A DNA stretch of 64,000 bases from Allopusillimonas ginsengisoli. GTDB taxonomy: Bacteria; Pseudomonadota; Gammaproteobacteria; Burkholderiales; Burkholderiaceae_B. Location: NCBI GenBank assembly GCA_005239165.1, contig RAPG01000006.1, positions 1 to 64,000 on the forward strand, read 5' to 3'. Positions within the stretch are counted from its first letter, which is position 1; every line of letters starts with the position of its first letter. Positions 15,698 to 25,723 of the stretch are shown here, one piece after another. The position numbers were made by a program, and so were the translations under genes. The notes beneath the pieces were generated by a model. That model made no database searches. It was not told where the DNA came from and worked only from the letters and a program-made list of their open reading frames with translations.

Positions 15698-16638
15698 GCC
15701 GCCGGCTTTCGGCGCATCGGCAAGGTGGCCATCAACAGGCCGGCCAACGCCAGCCCAAAGGCCATAAACTCAGTCTTGCCCAGCGTTTCACCCAACACCA
15801 GCACGCCTACCAGGGCCGCACTAATGGGCATCATCACCATAAAGACACCCGCCCGCGATGCGGGCACGCCTTGCAAGCCCGTCATCCATAGCCAGACCGT
15901 CCAAACGCTGGCCGCCAGGCCATAAAACAGAACAAGCACCCAGGTCCCTGACGTAACAACCGAAAAATCAAAATGCAGGGCGGCATAAAAACCGAGAGGT
16001 GTTGTGAGCACAAACCCCCACAGATTTACTACCGCACTAATGCGTCGCGGGCTCATGACGGCGGTAAGCTTCTTGCCAATGACTGCGTACGATGCCTCAC
16101 AGAAAACTGCTCCCATCAACAACAAGTAGCCGGCCCAGACCTCAATGCCACCACCTTCGCCGGCCAGTTCAGGGCTGACGCCCGCCTGTTCTGATGGCCC
16201 CACAGACAACAAGCCGATGCCAAGTACACCGCAAGCGACGGCCCCCCACACTCTTGCGCTCACCTCTTCTTTTAGAAAAACTCTGCTCATTATTGCCACA
16301 GCCGCCGGTATGAACGACAGAATGACGCCTGCGGATACCGCGCTGGTCATGCGAACCCCGCCTATCATGCAGATCGTAAACAGAAAATTGCCCAGAAATG
16401 ACTCAAGGAAAATCAGTCCTCGCGTACTACGGGACAGTAAAGGCTCGGTCGATGGCCTGCGCAACCAGCGCAGCATAGCAATGCCGCCGATACCAAAACG
16501 AATCCATGCCAGAAGAAACAACGGAAAAATGACCGCCAGCGGCTTGGTCAGGGCAATATAAGTGCCCACCAGCGACATACTCAGTGCCAGATACCCATAA
16601 GAAACAAGCACGGGGCGCGATCGGGACGATTTACTCAT
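15694..16638 (-). CDS. EamA/DMT-family transporter
   Basis: Inner-membrane exporter of about 314 residues with ten hydrophobic helices in two five-helix EamA repeats (roughly residues 8-135 and 165-305), the drug/metabolite transporter layout. Examples are 'GYLALSMSLVGTYIALTKPLA' at the start and 'PASRAGVFMVMMPISAALVGVLVLGETL' in the second repeat. Substrate unknown; relatives export amino acids or metabolites. The ATG at 16638 ('MSKSSRSRP') is preferred: AGG lies about nine bases upstream and the first helix follows shortly; an upstream in-frame start at 16698 would add 20 residues. Confidence 0.88.
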   Translation of the reverse strand: MSKSSRSRPVLVSYGYLALSMSLVGTYIALTKPLAVIFPLFLLAWIRFGIGGIAMLRWLRRPSTEPLLSRSTRGLIFLESFLGNFLFTICMIGGVRMTSAVSAGVILSFIPAAVAIMSRVFLKEEVSARVWGAVACGVLGIGLLSVGPSEQAGVSPELAGEGGGIEVWAGYLLLMGAVFCEASYAVIGKKLTAVMSPRRISAVVNLWGFVLTTPLGFYAALHFDFSVVTSGTWVLVLFYGLAASVWTVWLWMTGLQGVPASRAGVFMVMMPISAALVGVLVLGETLGKTEFMAFGLALAGLLMATLPMRRKPAA

Positions 16639-16929
16639 AAACAGCCTGACCTTTTTCACCGCAAACCGGACTATGTCTGCCACAAACATGCACACCAAGC
16701 ACAGCAGACGACATGCACTGCTCCGTTGCAGCGAATCCTGTGACGCCTGGCTTGGGTGCTAAAATCCTGCTCTGCACAAAACCGCCCCCTGCGGGCCTCC
16801 CTCCTGTACAAGACGCAGTCGGCGTCGTCATCTCAGTCAATGACGTCATTTCTCTTGTGCATACCCGCGACAAGAGGGAAAACCCAATTCGTCATTGTGG
16901 GCCCACCGGCCCAGCCCTGGAGTTACGTA

Positions 16930-18178
16930 ATGCATCATACGGGTAAGCAAAACCCTGTCATGGAGTTTATCTGGAAAGGCAGTCTGGTCGTTCAGATTCT
17001 CATCGGTCTGGCTGCCGGCATTGTGCTGGCTATTTTATCGCCAGACCTGGCACTGAAAACGGCACTGGCCGGTGACCTGTTCATCAATGCTCTAAAATCC
17101 GTCGCCCCAATTCTGGTGTTTGTGCTGGTTGCTGCTTCCATTGCCAACCAGCGTCACGGCCAGCAGACACGCATGGGTTCCATTGTTGTGCTGTATCTCG
17201 CAGGCACGTTCCTGGCAGCCTTGGTGGCTGTGGTCGCAAGCTATCTCTTCCCGCTTACCATACAGCTCAAAGCCACTACGCAGGCGCTCAGCCCTCCCGG
17301 CAATGTGGGTGAAGTGCTCAGCACCTTGTTGTTCAACGTAATCGACAACCCTGTCAATGCACTCGTCAACGCCAACTATATGGGCATTCTGGCCTGGGCT
17401 ATTGCCATAGGCCTGGCCATGCGCCATGCACACGACGCCACCAAGCATGTTCTGGGTGACTTGTCCCAAGCCCTGTCATTCATCGTCAAAATCGTTATTC
17501 GATTTGCGCCTATTGGCATTTTCGGCCTCGTAGCCTCCACCGCAGCAGAAACTGGCTTCGGTGCGTTATTGGGCTATGCACGCCTGCTGGCAGTTCTGAT
17601 CGGCTGCATGGTGTTTGTAGCGCTGGTGGTCAACCCGCTCATTGTTTTGCAAAATTCGTACAAATCCCTATCCGTTGGTATTTACCTGCCTGCGCGAGAG
17701 CGGCATCACCGCGTTTTTCATGCGTAGCTCAGCCGCCAACATCCCCGTCAACCTGGCTTTGTGCAAAAAGCTCGGCCTGCCCGAAGATACCTATTCGGTA
17801 TCCATACCAGTGGGCGCAACCATTAACATGGCAGGTGCAGCCATCACTATTACGGTGCTGACACTGGCAGCGGCCAATACACTGGGCATCACCGTCGACC
17901 TGCCGACTGCCGTGCTTTTGAGCGCACTGTCCGCTATCTGCGCCTGCGGCGCGTCTGGGGTCGCGGGTGGATCGTTACTGCTTATTCCGCTGGCCTGCAG
18001 TCTGTTTGGTATTCCCAACGACCTCGCCATGCAGGTGGTTGGCGCGGGCTTTATCATCAGCGTACTGCAAGACTCAGCCGAAACTGCGCTCAATTCATCC
18101 ACAGACGTACTATTCACGGCGGCAGGTAGTTACGAAAATCGGAAAATTCTTGTATCCGCAGAGGCAGAAGCAGCCTGA
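16930..18178 (+). CDS. sstT: SstT serine/threonine:Na+ symporter (frameshifted in this sequence)
   Basis: Sodium-coupled serine/threonine transporter of the dicarboxylate/amino acid:cation symporter family, normally about 410 residues in the inner membrane. The first frame (16930 to about 17645) covers '[22 protein letters not shown]' and '[43 protein letters not shown]'. The second frame (about 17645-18178) continues with '[44 protein letters not shown]' and the substrate-site '[19 protein letters not shown]'. The break is at GTTTTGC (17644-17650): two more T's would restore an uninterrupted protein that lines up with E. coli SstT. Because valS has similar homopolymer losses, a sequencing error is likely, but a true pseudogene cannot be excluded. 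GGAG at 16919-16922 supports the ATG at 16930. Confidence 0.85.
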
Positions 18179-18459
18179 CCTGACAACTGTCTTAGTGCGT
18201 AAACACACCATCACATGGTCGTGCGCGCTGATAGCGTGCACGACGCCACACAACTTTGAAGCGAAAGACTGCCTATTTTGGACTCCCGTTGAGCATGCTC
18301 ACGCCCTGCCTGACAGCCAATGACCTGTGCAGCTCCCGTCTATGCAAGTGCCACCCGAAGGTGTTTACGCGTCGAGACTGAATGTGTCGCCCATTGACAA
18401 TCTCAGCAAGACTAAAGACTAAAGACTTGAGCGCGAAATGTGGATGATTCGTAAGACTT
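18179..18459. other. Intergenic region upstream of a repeat array
   Basis: No gene is seen between the sstT stop and the repeat array at 18460. Composition is mixed, and no hairpin with a T run could be identified after sstT. Confidence 0.3.
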
Positions 18460-18576
18460 GATTTCAACTTGGGTCAGGTCCACGAAGAATGCGAACGTGA
18501 TTTCAGCTTGGGTCGGCGTCACGAAGAGTGCGAACTTGATTTCAGCTTAGGTCGGGTTCACGAAGGATGCGATAAA
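18460..18576 (+). repeat. Three tandem 39-bp repeats
   Basis: Three units start at 18460, 18499 and 18538, each beginning GATTTCAGCTTGGGTC or a close variant and ending CACGAAGA(G/A)TGCGAAC or similar. The period of 39 is a multiple of three. A short open frame through the array (18469-18675) would read as a 13-residue repeat containing 'HEECE-DFSLGR', but this frame runs into the ABC ATPase start and has no ribosome binding site of note. The array lies just upstream of the ABC operon and could affect its expression. Confidence 0.75.
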
Positions 18577-18671
18577 CTTATCTTTTCACGATTTTTCACC
18601 TCTGCCCTCGCGTCGGCCAGAACGCTGGACCACATGCCATTATTGCAAAACAATTTTCCTCCGAGGGACGC

Positions 18672-19532
18672 ATGAGCCCTAGCATGTCTGCTGGCCGGGC
18701 TGGCCAGAGCACACCCGACCGCCCCGCACCTGTTCAGCACCCCGACCAACAGCGCGCTGACCCTGACGGTATCTATGCGCTGCAGGTCAGTAATCTGCAC
18801 AAGTCATTTGGTGAGCATCATATTTTGAAAGGCATCAGCTTTGCCGCTCGTAAAGGAGAGGTTCTGTCTGTCATTGGCTCATCCGGCTCCGGCAAAAGCA
18901 CCTTGTTACGCTGTATCAACCACCTTGAAATCCCTGATCAAGGCGAAATCCGTATTGGCGACGAAGTGTTGCGCAGCCGCAGACGCCGCAACGGCGAACC
19001 CTGTACGGTTGACCCCGCCAGGCTAAACCGCGTGCGAGCCAAACTAGGCATGGTTTTCCAAAACTTCAATCTGTGGTCACATCGCACTGCCCTGCAAAAT
19101 ATTGTTGAAGCACCTGTTCATGTGCTGGGTCTGAGTCACGCCGATGCGCGCGAACAAGCCATGCTGCTGCTGGACAAGGTTGGGCTGACCCACAAACAGG
19201 ATGCCTACCCTGGCGAGCTATCTGGGGGCCAGCAGCAGCGTGTAGCCATTGCAAGGGCGCTCGCCATGAATCCCGACGTACTATTGTTCGACGAGCCAAC
19301 TTCAGCGCTAGACCCTGAAATGGTCGGAGGAGTACTCAAAGTAATTCGCCAGCTGGCAATAGAAGGCCGTACCATGCTGCTCGTCACACACGAAATGAAA
19401 TTTGCCCGCGAAGTTTCAGACGAAGTCATTTTCATGCACAACGGCCTGATCGAAGAAAAAGGCCGGCCTGAGCAGTTGTTTGACCATCCCCGCTCTGCCC
19501 GTCTGGGCCAGTTTTTACAGGCAGTGCAATAA
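18672..19532 (+). CDS. Polar amino acid ABC transporter, ATP-binding protein (HisP/ArtP type)
   Basis: ATPase of 286 residues that powers import by the permease pair encoded downstream. Walker A is 'GSSGSGKST', the Q-loop 'MVFQNFNLW', the signature '[15 protein letters not shown]' and Walker B '[15 protein letters not shown]' with the H-loop 'LLVTHEM'. '[18 protein letters not shown]' is typical of HisP/GlnQ/OccP amino acid importers. The first 33 residues are an unusual proline/glutamine-rich extension before the domain begins at '[14 protein letters not shown]'. GAGGGA at 18663-18668 precedes the ATG. It begins a four-gene set: ATPase, binding protein, and two permeases. Confidence 0.93.
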   Translation: MSPSMSAGRAGQSTPDRPAPVQHPDQQRADPDGIYALQVSNLHKSFGEHHILKGISFAARKGEVLSVIGSSGSGKSTLLRCINHLEIPDQGEIRIGDEVLRSRRRRNGEPCTVDPARLNRVRAKLGMVFQNFNLWSHRTALQNIVEAPVHVLGLSHADAREQAMLLLDKVGLTHKQDAYPGELSGGQQQRVAIARALAMNPDVLLFDEPTSALDPEMVGGVLKVIRQLAIEGRTMLLVTHEMKFAREVSDEVIFMHNGLIEEKGRPEQLFDHPRSARLGQFLQAVQ

Positions 19533-19638
19533 TCACCATCTACCATTGACTGACGGCCCGGAACCAAACAATTTAACGCTGCCCGCGGGCAAGCATTCGT
19601 ATGGCCTGCACCCAATACCGACCATAAGGAATAACACA

Positions 19639-20457
19639 ATGATCAAATCTCTTTTACGAAATGCCGTGCTGTGTTCAACACTGGCCCTGCTGGGCATTAC
19701 AACAGCCAGCGCCAGCGGCACGCTCAAAATCGGTACCGAAGGCGGTTATCCGCCCTGGAGCATGGTTGATGCCAGTGGCAAAGTCACCGGTTTTGACGCC
19801 GATGTCGGCAATGCTTTGTGCAAAGAACTCAACGCAAAATGCCGTTTCGTGGTGCAAGCGTTCGACAGTCTCATCCCGTCGCTCGACGCCAATCTATTCG
19901 ATCTCATCATCTCCGGCATGTCAGTGACTCCAGAGCGCAGCAAGCGCATTACCTTTAGTCTTCCCTATGTCGTTGAAGACACCACATTCATATTGCCCAA
20001 GAACAGTGATCTGATCAGCGCAGACAGCACCGAAGTGCTATTCAAAGGCTTGGCAGGCAAAACAATAGGCGTACAGGGTGGCACCACACAAGGCGACTTC
20101 TTGCGCAAGAATGCACCAGAACTCAAGGTCAAGCCCTATGACACGCTTGACCAAATGCAGATGGATCTCGACGCCGGCCGGCTAGACGCCACCTTCGCCG
20201 ACGTAACATCTCAGGCCAAGTTTCTTAAAAAAGTCGGCGATAAAGACTTCGCGCTCGCCCACTTCATCATCAAAAGCACTGCAGATCCAGAAACCCTGGG
20301 CTACGGCATTGGTGTTGGTATAAACAAAAGCAACGCTGATCTAAAGCAAAAAGTAGACGCTGCACTGTGTACACTCATCAAAAACGGCACCATGAAAGAG
20401 GCCAGCATAAAATGGTTTGATGTAGACACCACCAACTACGACGTCTGCAAAAACTGA
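19639..20457 (+). CDS. Polar amino acid ABC transporter, periplasmic binding protein
   Basis: Periplasmic solute-binding protein of 272 residues with a signal peptide of about 24 residues ('MIKSLLRNAVLCSTLALLGITTASA'). The mature protein opens with 'LKIGTEGGYPPWSMVDASGKVTGFDADVGNALC', the motif of the lysine/arginine/ornithine/histidine binding family (SBP_bac_3), and continues with 'LIISGMSVTPERSKRITFSLPY'. Ligand is probably a basic amino acid or an opine, but the exact substrate is not certain. The ATG at 19639 is preferred for its signal peptide and AAGGA ten bases upstream. A hairpin with a T run follows the stop. Confidence 0.92.
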   Translation: MIKSLLRNAVLCSTLALLGITTASASGTLKIGTEGGYPPWSMVDASGKVTGFDADVGNALCKELNAKCRFVVQAFDSLIPSLDANLFDLIISGMSVTPERSKRITFSLPYVVEDTTFILPKNSDLISADSTEVLFKGLAGKTIGVQGGTTQGDFLRKNAPELKVKPYDTLDQMQMDLDAGRLDATFADVTSQAKFLKKVGDKDFALAHFIIKSTADPETLGYGIGVGINKSNADLKQKVDAALCTLIKNGTMKEASIKWFDVDTTNYDVCKN

Positions 20458-20481
20458 CTCTGCGCTGTCCTGCAGCCCTAA

Positions 20482-20508
20482 CCGCCCCTCTCGGGGCGGC
20501 GCTTGATT
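20482..20508 (+). terminator. Hairpin with T run between binding protein and permease genes
   Basis: Stem CCGCCCC (20482-20488) and GGGGCGG (20493-20499) with a TCTC loop, followed by GCTTGATTTTT. Because permease genes follow on the same strand, it probably acts as a partial terminator that raises the level of binding protein over permease, a known arrangement in this transporter class. Confidence 0.75.
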
Positions 20509-20579
20509 TTTCCCATGTCTCGTTTTTTCATTACTTCTGAACCGGCCATTGTCCGGGATAGCAGTCTATTACCACCATC

Positions 20580-21290
20580 ATGACAGAGACTGCACTTAAA
20601 ATTCTGCACGAAGGCTGGGGCCTCATGCTCTTGCGTGGTGCGGCCATGACAATGCTCATCTCGTGTTTCGGGATGGCACTGGGGTTACTCATCGGTATCG
20701 CCGGTGCCACCGTCAAGGTATCGGGAGCCAGGTTTGCCAGCCTGCTGGTCAGCGGCTACACCACCATCGTACGCAGTATCCCCGAATTGCTCATCATCTA
20801 TCTTCTTTTTTTCGGATCGGTCCAGCCCGTCGCCGAGCTTGCTGACCGTCTGGGCTGGGAAGAGGCGATGACCAGCTGGTTTCCAGCTCTTATTGGCGTT
20901 CTGGCAATTGGTCTGATCTCTGGTTCATACAGCGTCGAAGTGTTTCGCGGGGCGCTCAACGCCATCCCGCGCGGCCAGATCGAGGCCGCCAAGGCCGTGG
21001 GCATGTCCAACTGGCTGCGCCTCAAACGCATCGTCATTCCGCAAATGTTCTTCTATGCCCTGCCCGGCACAAATAATGTTTGGCAGACCGCCCTCAAGGA
21101 CACTGCACTCATTTCACTGGTGGGCCTGGTCGAAATCATGCGTGCAGCCGTCCTGGGCGCAGCGGCCACTCGTGAATCACTAATTCTTTATCTGATGGCG
21201 GGCGCACTTTATTTCGTCATCGGCGCGGGCAGCCAGGGTGTCTTCCTGTTGGCCGAGCGTCACTATGGCCGCGGCATGAAGGGGCATTAG
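20580..21290 (+). CDS. Polar amino acid ABC transporter permease (HisQ type)
   Basis: Inner-membrane permease of 236 residues with about five transmembrane helices. The EAA coupling loop, which contacts the ATPase, is 'GQIEAAKAVGMSNWLRLKRIVIPQM' near residues 135-160. The N-terminus 'GWGLMLLRGAAMTMLISCFGMALGLLIGIAGA' fits the HisQ/ArtQ/OccQ group. It pairs with the next gene, whose ATG lies one base past this stop, to form the transmembrane heterodimer. No strong ribosome binding site is seen at the start. Confidence 0.92.
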   Translation: MTETALKILHEGWGLMLLRGAAMTMLISCFGMALGLLIGIAGATVKVSGARFASLLVSGYTTIVRSIPELLIIYLLFFGSVQPVAELADRLGWEEAMTSWFPALIGVLAIGLISGSYSVEVFRGALNAIPRGQIEAAKAVGMSNWLRLKRIVIPQMFFYALPGTNNVWQTALKDTALISLVGLVEIMRAAVLGAAATRESLILYLMAGALYFVIGAGSQGVFLLAERHYGRGMKGH

Positions 21291-21291
21291 T

Positions 21292-21987
21292 ATGGACGCC
21301 GCACTCTTTTACACGACTATTACTACCCTGCTCGAGGGGTTCGGCCTGACGGTGTATATCAGTCTTGTCGCCATCGTGATGGCTTCAATCATAGGTCTGG
21401 CTGCCGCAGTTATGCGTATGTCCAAGTCATGGCTGCCCTCCCGGCTTGCGTTTGCTTACAGCACCTGTTTCCGGGGCACCCCTTTACTGGTGCAGCTTTT
21501 TATTTTTTATTACGGACTAGGAACACTTACGTTTGTACGTGAGTCGCCAGCCTTATGGTGGGTATTCAGCGATGGTGCACGCTGTGCCATTCTGACCATT
21601 GCACTAAATAGCGGTGCCTATATAAGCGAAGTGCTACGCGGAGGCCTGCAGTCTGTACCACGAGGTCAGATCGAAGCCGCCAAAGCCTGCGGCATGCCCG
21701 GGCTTTTGCGCTTCAGGCGCATTGTCTTCCCTCTGGCAATCCGACAAGCATTGCCCGCATACAGCAATGAGCTCGTGCTGGCCATCAAGGGCACGAGCCT
21801 GGCCTCCACCATTGCAGTCATGGAACTCACAGGTTATGCCAAACGCCTCATGAGCCAAAGCTACGTCGTTATTGAAACCTTTGTTGTAGCTGGAATTCTA
21901 TATCTGGCAATAAACCTGTTTCTGCTGGCCTGCGTCCATCTGACTGAACGCTGGCTAGGCGTTTCGCGCCTCTCGACCCGCGCATAA
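21292..21987 (+). CDS. Polar amino acid ABC transporter permease (HisM type)
   Basis: Second permease subunit, 231 residues, about five helices. 'FRGTPLLVQLFIFYYGLGTL' and the EAA loop 'GQIEAAKACGMPGLLRFRRIVFPLAIRQALPAYSNE' are diagnostic of the HisM/OccM/ArtM group. It is translationally coupled to the preceding permease (one base between stop and ATG) and closes the four-gene importer operon. No regulator is adjacent. Confidence 0.92.
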   Translation: MDAALFYTTITTLLEGFGLTVYISLVAIVMASIIGLAAAVMRMSKSWLPSRLAFAYSTCFRGTPLLVQLFIFYYGLGTLTFVRESPALWWVFSDGARCAILTIALNSGAYISEVLRGGLQSVPRGQIEAAKACGMPGLLRFRRIVFPLAIRQALPAYSNELVLAIKGTSLASTIAVMELTGYAKRLMSQSYVVIETFVVAGILYLAINLFLLACVHLTERWLGVSRLSTRA

Positions 21988-22136
21988 AGCGCCGCGCCAT
22001 GCCTCCCCACGCAAGGTGCATCGCGTCCGCCCGCTTGCGCATGCATCTTCCTTCTACCGTGCAGCACCAACTAACGGCAGTAGAGGGTTGTCTGTAAGAC
22101 ATTGCTGCACTCTTCAAATCCACCAAACCATCTGCA

Positions 22137-22230
22137 TTCTTTCTGCCCTGCACGCCTGACGAGCCGTGTTCTTCCTGCCCTGTACGCCTGCCCAGCCGCT
22201 TTCTTTCTGCCCTGCACAGCGGCGAAGCCG
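22137..22230 (+). repeat. Three 32-bp-period repeats
   Basis: Units of about 30 bases at 22137, 22169 and 22201, each starting TTCTTTCTGCCCTG or TTCTTCCTGCCCTG and ending in AGCCG, with two bases between. They lie in the long gap between the ABC operon and the TonB receptor gene. No gene is seen in the gap. Confidence 0.65.
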
Positions 22231-22330
22231 TGAGAGGGCAATGATGCCAATCTGCCAACTCCCTCAGCTAATCTCCCTCACCTTATCTTCCTCCATCTCG
22301 CTCAACGCTGCCACCGCACTTGACCTCGCC

Positions 22331-22440
22331 GTGACTTGACTTGACTTGCCTTGCTTTGACTTGCTTTGACTTGCTTTGACTTGCTTTGACTTGCTTTTCC
22401 TTGACTAGTCTTGCCTTGCCTTGTCTCGTAGATAACGACA
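22331..22440 (+). repeat. Short tandem 10-bp repeats (TTGCTTTGAC)
   Basis: Four exact copies of TTGCTTTGAC occupy 22351-22390. Flanking DNA from 22331 to about 22435 is made of degenerate versions (TTGACTTGCC, TTGCCTTGCC). The tract is slippage-prone in appearance and lies about 190 bases upstream of the TonB receptor start. Confidence 0.8.
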
Positions 22441-22540
22441 AATAAGAGTAAAAAAGCGTCAGTTAAAGCTCATATGTCGCAAATAAACGACATTACACAC
22501 TAGAGCCTTACTCCAAACCTGAATAGAACCTGACAACATT

Positions 22541-22560
22541 AATAAGAATCACTACTATTC
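22541..22560 (+). promoter_or_regulatory. Possible Fur box upstream of the TonB receptor
   Basis: AATAAGAATCACTACTATTC matches the 19-base Fur consensus at about 11 positions. It lies about 67 bases before the receptor ATG, where an iron-repressed promoter would be expected for a siderophore receptor and PiuC. The match is modest. Confidence 0.35.
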
Positions 22561-22626
22561 CCATTCACTTGCAATACATAACGAAAATTAATACAGATCA
22601 ATTTAATTTTTCCGGAGAAGCTTTAC

Positions 22627-24911
22627 ATGTACCCAAACGACACTCAAGCTCAACGCCCCAGCCTTCTCTATTTGGCAGTATGCGGCACACTGGCCATGCC
22701 CGTGATCAGCGTTGCTCAAACAGGCGTCTCTGAACTGTCGCCGGTAACAGTTGAAGGTACTGCACCACCTGCTTTCAAACCCGAGGCTGTCCAGTCTGTC
22801 AAATTCCAGGCCCCGCTGCTCGATACACCACAAACTATCAACATCGTTCCCGCAGAAGTCCTGAAACAGCAAAATGCGCAAAGCCTGCAGGACGTGCTGG
22901 GCAACGTACCAGGCATAACCTTTTCCTCCGGGGAAGGTGGCGCCGGCTGGGGCGATATGTTCACTATCCGGGGCTTCTCCGCCGAACAAAGCATTACGGT
23001 AGACGGCGTGCGCGACAGTGCCCTGTCATCACGCAATGACATCTTCAACCTTGAACAGGCCGAAGTATTCAAAGGTACGGGCTCGATTGAATCAGGTGTG
23101 GCCGCTGTGGGAGGGTCAGTTAACCTGGTAACAAAAACCCCAAAGCTGGGTAGCTTTTATGACGTAAACGGCGGTGTAGGCACCGATAATTATTATCGCG
23201 CTACTGTTGACCTGAACCAGCAACTGGGCGACGTAAGTGCCTTTCGCCTGAACGCCATGCGCCACAAAAACGATGTGGCAAAACGCGGCAAGGCTGATTA
23301 TGATCGCTGGGGTATTGCCCCGTCATTCACATGGGGGCTGGGTACACCCACACGCGTTACTGCCGCGTACTCATACCAAAAAGATGAGAACATGCCAGAT
23401 TTCGGCTTGCCGCTTAACCGGGATGGCGGTCGCATGAAAGGCATTAATCGCGATTTCTGGGGTGGCTATGCTAACAGCAACGCAGAAGACACCGAGACCA
23501 ACAGCGCAATGCTGCGTATCGAACATGACTTCAACAGCAAGACCTCGGTGCGCAACCAGACTCGCTGGTCTGAAACCAAACGCTTTACTCAATTAACGAC
23601 CGGCGGGCGTCTGCTGAATGCCCCCGCAGGATCAATCCCCGGTGATGTAGTCACCGGCGTGAGTAAAAGTAATTACTGGGGGTACGACGGCGCAGGCAAT
23701 GAAACCTATCCTTCTGGCCCGTACGCCGTTGCACGCCTCTCTGACAACGCCAACGCCTATAAAGGCAAAGTGTTGGCCAACCAGACAGACATCAACCTGG
23801 ACTTCAACACAGGCAGTGTGCGCCACCGCCTCGTCACCGGCCTCGAGTTGTATGAAGAAAGCTATCGCAAAACACCTTACAGCGTTCGTGGCCCGGCTGG
23901 CGATATGGTTATAGACGTACGCGACCCCGCGCACTCTTACACGGGCGACTGGACAACCAACAGCAACACTTCCAGAAGCGGAGCAAAAGTAAGCAACTGG
24001 GGGCTCTACGCCTACGACCAGATCACCTTGACTGAACATTGGGAGATTGCTGCCGGTCTACGCTACGACAAATACAAGGTCAAATGGTATGACAATGCAG
24101 GCGATAAGCTGTCCTATACACAGAGCGAAGGCATCTGGAGCGGCCGCCTGGGTATTGTGTACAAGCCAGTCGATTACGGCAGCATTTATGTAGCGTACAG
24201 CCAGGCGTCGCAGCCCTCTGCAGCAGCCGCAGCTTCACGCAGCGGCGGCGGCGGTAACAACGACGTAGCAAACTATTCGCCGGGCAAAGCAAAAACTTGG
24301 GAGCTCGGAACCAAATGGGATTTGCTGGATAAAAACTGGCACTCACCGCCGCTCTTTTTCAGGTTGAGCAAAGTAACCCCACCGACACCGATCCTGATGA
24401 TCCTAATCGCGTGATCCAGCATGGTGGCAAAGAACGCATACGTGGAATAGAAGTTGGGCTTACCGGAACCATCACGCCAAAATGGTCCGTCTATGGTGGC
24501 ACATCAGTGCTGCGTAGCAAAATACTTGAGAACCAAGATTCCACCCAGGAAGGTGGAAAAATGAAGAACGTGCCCGACTGGACTCTCAATTTATGGACAA
24601 ACTATCAGATCAACCCACAATGGGATGCTGGAGTAGGCGCACAATACATTGGCAAACGGCGCTTGGTTGCAGGCAATACCGTGCGCGGTAAAGGCGGCCA
24701 CACGGCTGACATCTATATGCCTGGCTACTGGCTGGCCAACGCCACAGTCGGCTACCATGTCAACCGCAATGTATCCCTGCGCCTGAACGTAAACAATATC
24801 TTTGACAAGTTCTATATTACAAGGGGTACAACCAGCTCAGACGGCTTCCAGGCCTACGGAGTACCTGGCGCTGGCCGCAGTGTGGTGTTAAACGCCGAGG
24901 CCAGATTCTGA
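22627..24911 (+). CDS. TonB-dependent siderophore receptor, Fiu/CirA-like (frameshifted in this sequence)
   Basis: Outer-membrane receptor of about 760 residues. A signal peptide (about residues 1-30), a plug domain with 'LDTPQTINIVPAEVLKQQNAQSLQDVLGNVPGITFSSGEGG' and 'DMFTIRGFSAEQSITVDGVRD', and a 22-strand barrel are recognisable, ending in the terminal strand 'GRSVVLNAEARF'. The first frame runs to about 24338 and the second to 24911. The break is at CTGGCAC (24336-24342), where one more G (TGG-GCA) restores an unbroken 'NWALTAALFQVEQSNP'. The loss of one base from a G run suggests a sequencing error. The next gene, a PiuC-type hydroxylase, often accompanies catecholate receptors of the Fiu type, so iron-catecholate uptake is likely. 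The ligand is inferred. The gene lies behind a possible Fur box, and GGAG precedes its ATG. Confidence 0.85.
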
Positions 24912-24975
24912 TGACCCTAACTCAAGCCTTAACCAGGCTTACTCTGCTACAGTCCGTTTTTTGAACACTGCATGC

Positions 24976-25005
24976 AACCCGGGTACCCGATCAGCCGCCC
25001 GGGTT
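24976..25005. other. Inverted repeat between the receptor and piuC genes
   Basis: AACCCGGG (24976-24983) and CCCGGGTT (24998-25005) form an eight-base stem with a 14-base loop. No T run follows, so it may be a processing or attenuation site rather than a full terminator. Confidence 0.45.
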
Positions 25006-25036
25006 GTATGCCATTCACCGGCCAAGGAATATCGCC

Positions 25037-25717
25037 ATGATGTTGCAGATCCCTGACGTGCTCACACCGGAGCAATTGCAGCAGTGCCGACAGGCACTCG
25101 AGCAGGCAGAATGGTCTGATGGCCGACAGACAGCCGGGCATGTGGCGGCCAAAGCAAAGCAAAATCTTCAGTTGCCGCTGGATCATCCTGTAGCGCAGCA
25201 GATCGGGCAGCTGGTTTTGCAACGATTGGGGCAAAACCCTGCCTTTATTGCTGCCGTCTTGCCACTAAAGGTATTGCCCCCGCGCTTTAACCGTTATGAG
25301 GGGGGTGGAACCTATGGCAACCATATCGACAATGCTATTTTTGGAATCCCCGGCACCAGCGAACGGGTGCGCAGCGACATATCTTCCACACTGTTCTTTT
25401 CAGACCCCGATGAATACGATGGAGGCGAGCTAATCGTGGAAGACAGCTTTGGCAGTCACAGTGTCAAACTGCCCGCTGGCCATCTAATCATCTACCCCGG
25501 ATCGAGTCTGCATCGCGTCAACCCCGTCACGCGCGGCACGCGTCTGGCATCATTTTTCTGGACGCAAAGCCTGATACGCGATGACCATCAACGGTCTATG
25601 CTATGGGAACTAGACAATGGCATCCAGCGCATCACCCAGAGTGTGCCCGAGCACGAAGCCATCCCTCAACTTACCGGCGTTTATCACAACCTGATACGCC
25701 AATGGTCCAATACCTGA
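25037..25717 (+). CDS. piuC: PKHD-type Fe(II)/2-oxoglutarate-dependent hydroxylase (PiuC/YbiX)
   Basis: Non-haem iron dioxygenase of 226 residues. The metal triad is visible: H96 and D98 in 'YGNHIDNAI' and H159 in '[11 protein letters not shown]', with R169 ('[11 protein letters not shown]') placed to bind 2-oxoglutarate. The N-terminal part '[30 protein letters not shown]' is typical of PiuC/YbiX. These proteins are iron-repressed and lie next to TonB receptors for iron-catecholates; their true substrate is unknown. The ATG at 25037 has AAGGA eight bases upstream and is followed at once by a second ATG. The next gene starts six bases past the stop, so it is probably cotranscribed. Confidence 0.92.
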   Translation: MMLQIPDVLTPEQLQQCRQALEQAEWSDGRQTAGHVAAKAKQNLQLPLDHPVAQQIGQLVLQRLGQNPAFIAAVLPLKVLPPRFNRYEGGGTYGNHIDNAIFGIPGTSERVRSDISSTLFFSDPDEYDGGELIVEDSFGSHSVKLPAGHLIIYPGSSLHRVNPVTRGTRLASFFWTQSLIRDDHQRSMLWELDNGIQRITQSVPEHEAIPQLTGVYHNLIRQWSNT

Positions 25718-25723
25718 TTCGCG

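Noticed and set aside
22137..22440. Possible CRISPR array
   Set aside because: Units are directly adjacent with no distinct spacers and no cas genes are in the window.
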